Below are positions 5,793 to 10,864 of a stretch of 10,864 nt of DNA, one piece after another. Source of the DNA: Gammaproteobacteria bacterium (GTDB lineage Bacteria; Pseudomonadota; Gammaproteobacteria; Pseudomonadales; Azotimanducaceae); the NCBI GenBank assembly GCA_002719135.1, contig PBGU01000024.1, forward strand, positions 1-10,864, read 5' to 3'. The position numbers were made by a program, and so were the translations under genes. The first letter of the stretch is position 1. Each line of letters begins with the position of its first letter. The notes under the pieces were generated by a model, which saw only the letters and a list, made by a program, of their open reading frames with translations, did not search any database and had not been told where the DNA came from.

Positions 5793-6692
5793 GTGCGGCA
5801 TCCCAATCGTCGAAATCGAGACGTGATCGCGTACTGGCTTGTTATGGCCAGCATCCGCGTCCTCTCCTGGTTGCCCCTCGGGTTAGTCCGTTGGCTCGGA
5901 CGTCGTCTCGGCGAATTGATTTGGCTCGGGCGGACGCGCATGCAGCGAAGTACGAGGCGCAACGTCGAACTTGCATACCCCCAAGTGCACGGGATGGAAC
6001 GTCGCCGTCTTGCCATTGAGAGCCTTCGTCAGACCGCGACTATCTACATGGAAAGCGGGATGGTTTGGCACTGGCCGAATCCGAAAATCGACGGGTGCTT
6101 GTTGAAGGTCCATGGCAGCGGTGTTTTCGGTGAGGACCGTAAGGGGAAGGGGATCCTTATGTTGGTCCCGCACTTCGGCAACTGGGAGGTGCTCTCGTAC
6201 TACTTTGCATCGAAAGGTCCGCTCACCGCCCTCTATGAGAATCGCCAGATCCAAGGCATTGAAGATCAGGTAAACGCGGCGCGGGAGCGGCACGGCGGGC
6301 GTCTGGTCCCAGCGACTCGGGCGGGGCTACGCACGCTTTTGTTGGCGCTAAGGCGGGGTGAACTCGTTGCCGTTCTACCGGACCAAGTGCCTGCTCGCGG
6401 CAACGGGGTGATGGCCAATTTCATGGGACGGGATGCCTTAACAGGAACGCTTTCTAGTCGACTATTACAGAAAACGGAGGCGCGAGCTTGCCTCGCGACG
6501 GCGTTACGAGTGCCTGGGGGATTTGAAGTGTGGCTCGACGTGTTGGAAGAGGCTGTATACGACCCTGATCCCGTCGTCGCTGCCAATGCAATCAATGCTG
6601 CTATCGAATTGGCGATCGCTCGGGCACCGGCCCAATACCAATGGGAATACAAACGTTTTCGGATCCCGGGTGGACCTGATATCTACGACTAA
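5793..6692 (+). CDS. Lipid A biosynthesis acyltransferase (LpxL/HtrB family)
   Basis: This 299-aa inner-membrane protein belongs to the late lipid A acyltransferases, which add a secondary acyl chain to Kdo-lipid A from acyl-ACP. Residues about 12-46 form an N-terminal hydrophobic region ('AYWLVMASIRVLSWLPLG...'), followed by 'RRNVELAYPQV', the usual 'NLxLxFP' text. The catalytic HX4E motif is 'HFGNWE' (His127 to Glu132), and the family ending 'APAQYQWEYKRFR' (278-290) matches the 'PEQYMWxHRRFK' end of E. coli LpxL. Length is close to the 306 aa of LpxL. The start is GTG at 5793; a GTG near 5823 is an alternative and no ribosome binding site settles it. The gene stands alone on its strand between divergent galM and a convergent acyl-CoA synthetase. 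LpxL versus LpxM or another member cannot be decided. Confidence 0.93.
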   Translation: MRHPNRRNRDVIAYWLVMASIRVLSWLPLGLVRWLGRRLGELIWLGRTRMQRSTRRNVELAYPQVHGMERRRLAIESLRQTATIYMESGMVWHWPNPKIDGCLLKVHGSGVFGEDRKGKGILMLVPHFGNWEVLSYYFASKGPLTALYENRQIQGIEDQVNAARERHGGRLVPATRAGLRTLLLALRRGELVAVLPDQVPARGNGVMANFMGRDALTGTLSSRLLQKTEARACLATALRVPGGFEVWLDVLEEAVYDPDPVVAANAINAAIELAIARAPAQYQWEYKRFRIPGGPDIYD

Positions 6693-6731
6693 GACATCGG
6701 AACTACGACGACGTCGATTGTTACCACTGGG

Positions 6732-8549
6732 TCAATAACCGGCACGACCGTCGCGAATGATTTCGAGGTATTCGGTGTCGAGTGGTTCGTAACGATTGGT
6801 GCCAGGTTTCAGAACGTAGACGGGGTCGGCGATTGCACCGAGATCGTAAGCTTCCCGGCGTAGGTCGCCTTTAACCATCTTGAACGTACCGGTTACGTCC
6901 ATGTCCTTCTGGACGCGCACAAAAACCGGGCGAGCGTAGGCCGGTAATTCGCTGTTGACGTACGCTGTGAAACTTTCCCAATCGAGGTCATGAGCATGGT
7001 CAGCGAGGCGTACGGCGACCATGCCGGCGCGCCCGTCTGCGCCGGGCACCTCGACGCCATAGACGTTACTCAGCTCGATGGCGGCGAAGCCATTGATGAT
7101 CTCACCGACTTCGTTGGTCGAAACGTTTTCCGACTTCCAGCGGAAGGTATCGCCGACACGATCAACAAATTGATAGTGCGCATAACCAAGCGCAAACCCG
7201 ACCTCTTCTTGGGTGAGTTCTCGGATTAAGTCGCCGGTATTGAACCATGCGTCGCCTTCCTCGAAGACGTTGCGAAAGATTTTCTTTTCGGTGGCTTCTT
7301 TGTCCGTGTAGCCTTCAAACGGAGCGTCAGGATTGATGTGCCCTATACAAAGACCGGGTTCGCCTCGGTTAACAGGAGTGCATTGACCGATTTTATCCCG
7401 CAAAACTTCGTCAGCATCGACGTCGTATTCGACTAGGGCAATGCGGGCGGTCGTTGTGCCGATCGTGCAGTCCTTGTTGAATAGATTGGCGAAAACGACG
7501 TTGCCTTCGCTAGAACCGTAGAATTCGCTTATGCGCTTAATTCCAAAGCGCTCCTTAAATTCCAACCACACGTCGGGGCGAAGTCCATTTCCCATCATCG
7601 CCCGAAGCGGGCTGTCGTGATCGTCGGCATGGCGCTCAGAGTTGACGAGATAACGACAGAGCTCACCGACGTAAATCAGGCAGGTGACGCCGTGTTCTCT
7701 GACTTCGGGCAGAAAGCGACTCGCCGAGAATCGTCGCCGGATAACCATGGCAGCACCGGATGAAAAAGATGCACCGGCGCCAATCAAAAGGCCGGTCCCG
7801 TGATAAAGCGGGAGGCAGATGTAAAGGCGGTCTGAACGGTCGCATTGCAAACCCGCGGTGTGGGAAAGCATTGCACTCTGGAGATAACGTCGATTAGACA
7901 ATACCGCCGCTTTGGGTAAACCCGTCGTCCCTGACGTGAAGATATAGAAGGCATTGTCACCAAGTGTGACTTCTTGGGTCATTGGAAGGTTCTCAGTTCC
8001 AGCTCCCACGCTTTCGTCACCTAAGTTCCGGGCCCAATTTGGGACGGTATCGAGATTGCCGTCGGGAACAAACAAGTAGTCGGAACCTTCGTCTAAATTC
8101 AGTTCTCCCTTTACCTCTTGGATCGCCTCGACAAGTTCGGCACCAAAGATGCATTTCTTAGAATCTGTTACGGAAATGCAGTGGGTCAGGGGACCGCCTC
8201 GAAGGTTGGTATTGATAAGGCCCCCCGTCGCGCCGATCTTGTTGAGCGCAATTACGCTTTCGAGGAACTCGATTCGGTTTTCCATGAAAACACTGACGAC
8301 ATCGCCACGCATCACGCCCATTTCGAGTAGCCTCGCAGCGTAACGATTCGCAGCGGCGTTGAGTTGGCCCCAAGTGACCGTCTGACTTTCGAAGACAGCC
8401 GCGACCCCATCAGCGTAGTTCTCGGCATGGTTTTCGACCAGGCGAGCAAAACAATCGTGTTCATCTAATGGCCGCGGGGTCATGCCGCGCTTTAACTTGA
8501 GTAGCGCAGGCACCTGTGCCAATACGGAAAAGATCTCGCCAATAGCCAT
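6732..8549 (-). CDS. Long-chain acyl-CoA synthetase, FATP/FadD6-like
   Basis: This 605-aa adenylate-forming enzyme activates long- or very-long-chain fatty acids, or similar carboxylates such as steroid side chains, to CoA thioesters. Features in order are the N-terminal 'VTWGQLNAAANRYA' (58-71), the AMP/P-loop motif 'YIFTSGTTGLPK' (202-213), 'LPLYHGTG' (246-253), the FATP/VLACS signature 'SEFYGSSEGN' (341-350), 'WFNTGDL' (435-441), the hinge 'DRVGDTFRWKSENVSTNE' (463-480), and the C-terminal catalytic lysine Lys557 in 'TGTFK'. The hinge text is typical of the FATP/FadD6 branch rather than E. coli FadD. It is likely cytoplasmic and membrane-associated. The ATG at 8549 has no clear ribosome binding site. 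The gene is divergent from an MBL-fold hydrolase over an 80-bp spacer containing a direct repeat, and convergent with the lipid A acyltransferase 39 bp away. Confidence 0.95.
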   Translation of the reverse strand: MAIGEIFSVLAQVPALLKLKRGMTPRPLDEHDCFARLVENHAENYADGVAAVFESQTVTWGQLNAAANRYAARLLEMGVMRGDVVSVFMENRIEFLESVIALNKIGATGGLINTNLRGGPLTHCISVTDSKKCIFGAELVEAIQEVKGELNLDEGSDYLFVPDGNLDTVPNWARNLGDESVGAGTENLPMTQEVTLGDNAFYIFTSGTTGLPKAAVLSNRRYLQSAMLSHTAGLQCDRSDRLYICLPLYHGTGLLIGAGASFSSGAAMVIRRRFSASRFLPEVREHGVTCLIYVGELCRYLVNSERHADDHDSPLRAMMGNGLRPDVWLEFKERFGIKRISEFYGSSEGNVVFANLFNKDCTIGTTTARIALVEYDVDADEVLRDKIGQCTPVNRGEPGLCIGHINPDAPFEGYTDKEATEKKIFRNVFEEGDAWFNTGDLIRELTQEEVGFALGYAHYQFVDRVGDTFRWKSENVSTNEVGEIINGFAAIELSNVYGVEVPGADGRAGMVAVRLADHAHDLDWESFTAYVNSELPAYARPVFVRVQKDMDVTGTFKMVKGDLRREAYDLGAIADPVYVLKPGTNRYEPLDTEYLEIIRDGRAGY

Positions 8550-8578
8550 AAATGTGTTCTCGCCTAGTTGGGTCTACC

Positions 8579-8616
8579 TCGAGTAAAGATATCCATCCAT
8601 AATGGTTCGAGTAAAG
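8579..8616. repeat. 10-bp direct repeat TCGAGTAAAG x2 between divergent genes
   Basis: TCGAGTAAAG occurs at 8579-8588 and again at 8607-8616, 28 bp apart start to start. The stretch between holds CCAT-A-ATGG, a short near-palindrome. All lie in the 80-bp spacer between the acyl-CoA synthetase and the MBL hydrolase, where a shared operator would be expected. The sequence pattern is certain; a regulatory role is inferred. Confidence 0.5.
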
Positions 8617-8619
8617 GCT

Positions 8620-8623
8620 GGAG
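8620..8623 (+). promoter_or_regulatory. Ribosome binding site GGAG
   Basis: GGAG lies six bases before the ATG at 8630 and supports that start. The second copy of the TCGAGTAAAG repeat ends three bases before it, so a protein bound to the repeat could also affect initiation. Confidence 0.6.
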
Positions 8624-8629
8624 CATACG

Positions 8630-9502
8630 ATGAATGAGGTTTGGGAAGTCGGTGATATCAAAATAACGCGCGTTGTTGAGATGGAGGTTGCTGGGGGATC
8701 CCGATTCATTCTCCCGGATGCCACGCGTGAGGCATGTCTTGCCTATCCCTGGTTGCAACCCCACTTCATGGATCTAGAGGGTAACCTCATCATGAGCATT
8801 CACGCATTGGTGGTTGATACCGGCGAACGTCGGATCGTCGTCGACACATGCATTGGCAACGACAAAGAACGTTCGATTCCCGCGTGGAGTCATCTACAAA
8901 CACAGTTTTTAGAGGACCTCGAGGGCGTTGGATATGCGGCTGACTCGATCGACACGGTTCTTTGTACACACCTGCACGTGGATCACGTCGGCTGGAATAC
9001 AAAGTTGGTCGATGGAATGTGGAAGCCCACGTTTGCGAGCGCGCGTTATTTAATGGGTCGGACAGAGTGGGAGTACTGGGATACCAACGAGGATACGTCA
9101 ACGTATGGATCGGTGATGGACGACAGTGTCCGTCCGATATTCGCGGCAGGGTTGGTAGATCTCGTCGAGTCAGACCACCAAGTTGCTCCCGGTGTGAACT
9201 TGCAGGCGACCCCCGGCCACACGCCTGGTCACGTTAGTGTGCGGGTGACATCGAACGGAGTTGAGGCACTGATTACGGGAGATTGCATTCATCATCCTTG
9301 TCAGATGACGCGGACGGACTGGTGTAGTTCAGCCGATTACGATCAAGACCAAGGTCGTCGCACGCGTGAATCGTTACTGGAGAAGTACGTCGATTCAGAT
9401 GTGCTGATCATTGGGACCCACTTTGCGACCCCTACTGCAGGTTACGTTAAGCATCATGACGTGAGTGGTTATTGGCTCGATGTTCGGTTGCAGTCGTCCT
9501 GA
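8630..9502 (+). CDS. MBL-fold metallo-hydrolase
   Basis: This 290-aa metallo-beta-lactamase-fold hydrolase is expected to bind two metal ions. The main motif is 'THLHVDHVGWN' (His114, His116, Asp118, His119). The other ligands are His197 in 'TPGHTPGH', Asp218 in 'ITGDCIHHP' and His264 in 'IIGTHFATP'. The full set is present, so it should be active. The broad family includes lactonases that open acyl-homoserine lactones, organophosphate hydrolases and many uncharacterised enzymes, and the sequence alone does not choose among them. There is no signal peptide, so a cytoplasmic location is likely. It is divergent from the acyl-CoA synthetase, and the two could share regulation and act on the same compound, for example lactone opening followed by CoA activation. 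Its 3' end overlaps the convergent small membrane protein gene by 56 bp. Confidence 0.92.
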   Translation: MNEVWEVGDIKITRVVEMEVAGGSRFILPDATREACLAYPWLQPHFMDLEGNLIMSIHALVVDTGERRIVVDTCIGNDKERSIPAWSHLQTQFLEDLEGVGYAADSIDTVLCTHLHVDHVGWNTKLVDGMWKPTFASARYLMGRTEWEYWDTNEDTSTYGSVMDDSVRPIFAAGLVDLVESDHQVAPGVNLQATPGHTPGHVSVRVTSNGVEALITGDCIHHPCQMTRTDWCSSADYDQDQGRRTRESLLEKYVDSDVLIIGTHFATPTAGYVKHHDVSGYWLDVRLQSS

Positions 9503-9749
9503 CGCGCATTTCAATCCGCAGTATCCACTGTTGGATGCGTGATCGGGACCAGGGAATATCAAGGGCGATCAATGCTAGGCCCAAGGGAAACATCCAAAAC
9601 CCAAGTATGGGTAAAAATCCGAACACTCCCCCCAACATCAACAGAAGACCGGCGATCGAACGAACACCCCAAGGGAGTTTTTGACCCCACCGCAAAATCT
9701 TAACGGTCACTCGATCAATGGATTGACGGAGCGGCGTAGATTCTTTCAC
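9447..9749 (-). CDS. Small membrane protein, PGPGW-like
   Basis: This 100-aa protein has one long hydrophobic region at about residues 31-64, with a Pro turn in the middle ('GGVFGFLPILGFWMFPLGL'), flanked by basic segments. This resembles the short bacterial 'FLPxLGFWMLPLGL' membrane proteins, some of which carry misleading 'tryptophan synthase beta-like' names. It probably forms a hairpin of two short membrane helices. No function is known to me. The start is GTG at 9749, seven bases after the stop of the MBL hydrolase gene, so the two are probably one transcript. No strong ribosome binding site is seen. The basic, polar tail (from about residue 82) is encoded opposite the end of the convergent MBL gene. 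Codon phase and family resemblance argue that it is real. Confidence 0.75.
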   Translation of the reverse strand: MKESTPLRQSIDRVTVKILRWGQKLPWGVRSIAGLLLMLGGVFGFLPILGFWMFPLGLALIALDIPWSRSRIQQWILRIEMRVRTTATEHRANNHSRHDA

Positions 9750-9756
9750 CGAACAC

Positions 9757-10864
9757 TCAGGCCAGGGTGGGTACGTCGTCGCGCGTATCCAAGCGAGGCT
9801 CTCGCGCGTGAACCGGATCGGTTGCCGTAAAGCGATAAGCCCCGTCCTCGTGCAAGGTGCGCTCGATCCGGTCGCGATACATCAAAAGGTGACAGTGGGC
9901 GATAGCTTCGCCGAGCGCCATCATGGTTTGGCGTGAGTCCAACTTACGTTTGAACAAAACCGGTAGCAGGGCGTTTGCGGTTTGTGGTTCGACACAAAAT
10001 TCTTCGAGAGCGAGCATGCGTTCTTCGTGATGGTCAATTAATTGACGGAGTCGTTCGCGTACACCGAAAAACGGCAAGTTATGTGCCGGGAGGACAAAGG
10101 TATCTGGGGGGGTCGAGAGCAACTTATCGTGCGACTCCATCCAAGCTTTAAGGGGATTGGCTTCGGGTTCGGTCGGATGGACGCTGACGTTGGAGGTTAT
10201 GATGGGAAGAATCTGATCGCCCGAGATCATAATCTTGAGGCTTCTACACAGTAGGCACGCGTGTTCGGGGGAGTGACCAGATCCAACAACGATTTCCCAG
10301 TGGTGGTTTCCGATGGAGAGTACGTCGCCGTCCTCGAGACGATGGAAACCAGAAGGAAAAGCCGTTGGCATCGACATCATCGACATCTTGCCGGTGGCGC
10401 GCCCGGTCCACATTTTTGATAATTTTTGGAGGTAATCGGCGGGCATACCGTATCGGGTATAGAACTCTTGCCCGATCCAGCTCGAGTGATGTGAAGGCCC
10501 GCCGGTTGCGAAAGATCGGGCTTGGTAAAATTCGCCACGCGTCATGAAGAGCGGAACGCGAAAGTGCTCGGTGATCATGCCAGCTTGACCGATATGGTCG
10601 GGATGCATATGCGTGCAGATCACCCCTTTGACAGGTTTCCCGTTGAGCTCACTATCAAAAATCGCATGCCACAGTTTTTTTGTGTCGTCGGTGCCGAGTC
10701 CCGTATCGACCACGAACCAACCATCGTCGTCCTCGAGAAGGTACAAGTTGATGTGGGTGAGAGATCCCCACATGGGCATGGTCAACCATCGAACTCCGTC
10801 CGCGACTTCCATTGTGGTGCCTTTTGCCGGATGTTCGTCGTAAGGATATTTGAGCCCCTGACTG
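9757..10864 (-). CDS. MBL-fold metallo-hydrolase with C-terminal helical (winged-helix-like) domain, 5' partial
   Basis: This metallo-beta-lactamase-fold hydrolase runs off the right edge. The first Met codon (at 10812) is preceded by 17 more open codons reading 'KYPYDEHPAKGTT' just before it, a leader typical of this family, so the true start lies outside the window. Counting from that internal Met, the metal motif is 'CTHMHPDHIGQAG' (His68, His70, Asp72, His73), with further ligands His180 in 'GSGHSPEH', Asp199 in 'ISGDQIL' and a His in 'LPAHNLPFFG'. The C-terminal ~120 residues ('RERLRQLIDHHEERM' onward) look like the winged-helix-type appendage found in LACTB2-like hydrolases. Relatives act on thioesters, nucleic acids or unknown substrates; none can be chosen here. 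It differs from the other MBL hydrolase in the window by this appendage and in motif text. The small membrane protein gene follows after 7 bp. Confidence 0.92.
   Translation of the reverse strand, partial: SQGLKYPYDEHPAKGTTMEVADGVRWLTMPMWGSLTHINLYLLEDDDGWFVVDTGLGTDDTKKLWHAIFDSELNGKPVKGVICTHMHPDHIGQAGMITEHFRVPLFMTRGEFYQARSFATGGPSHHSSWIGQEFYTRYGMPADYLQKLSKMWTGRATGKMSMMSMPTAFPSGFHRLEDGDVLSIGNHHWEIVVGSGHSPEHACLLCRSLKIMISGDQILPIITSNVSVHPTEPEANPLKAWMESHDKLLSTPPDTFVLPAHNLPFFGVRERLRQLIDHHEERMLALEEFCVEPQTANALLPVLFKRKLDSRQTMMALGEAIAHCHLLMYRDRIERTLHEDGAYRFTATDPVHAREPRLDTRDDVPTLA

Noticed and set aside
1..10864. CRISPR arrays, insertion sequences, tRNA or rRNA genes, phage or defence genes
   Set aside because: No evenly spaced repeats, transposase motifs, tRNA-like foldbacks or defence-family motifs were seen on either strand by eye.

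Overview
The window looks like chromosomal DNA from an uncultured, probably marine, Gram-negative bacterium, with gammaproteobacteria the best guess by gene content. An LpxL/HtrB-type lipid A acyltransferase points to a lipid A outer membrane. GC content is moderate by eye, codon use is mixed, and genes are tightly packed with frequent strand changes. Three genes belong to families that often use the deazaflavin F420, which is less usual in a lipid A-bearing host. The placement rests on protein family content only, because there is no rRNA or other phylogenetic marker here.

Region 1 (1-3195, + strand) holds a 5'-truncated luciferase-like monooxygenase, a PaaI-type hotdog thioesterase, a histidine phosphatase whose start overlaps the thioesterase stop, a TIGR03617-type luciferase-like oxidoreductase and a PPOX-class F420/FMN-binding protein carrying a run of ten G. 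Region 2 (3196-4023) is an AT-rich spacer with a possible promoter and a hairpin, followed by an exported lytic transglycosylase. Region 3 (4020-5737, - strand) has an aldose 1-epimerase and then a YihX-like HAD phosphatase. Together they could turn alpha-glucose 1-phosphate into equilibrated free glucose. Region 4 (5793-6692, + strand) is the lipid A acyltransferase. Region 5 (6732-8549, - strand) is a long-chain acyl-CoA synthetase of the FATP/FadD6 type. It is divergent from a metallo-beta-lactamase-fold hydrolase (8630-9502, + strand), with a 10-bp direct repeat in the shared 80-bp spacer. Region 6 (9447-10864, - strand) is a second, 5'-truncated MBL-fold hydrolase with a C-terminal helical region, followed closely by a small membrane protein.

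The overall theme is lipid and acyl-CoA chemistry, flavin or deazaflavin redox enzymes and hydrolases, as in catabolic accessory regions of marine bacteria. The three convergent gene junctions overlap or lie within 39 bp of each other, and none shows a clear intrinsic terminator. I see no tRNA, rRNA, CRISPR array, insertion sequence, phage gene or toxin-antitoxin module. No clearly undescribed system stands out. The better leads are the F420-family cluster, the phosphatase/mutarotase pair, the repeat between the divergent genes and the G10 tract.
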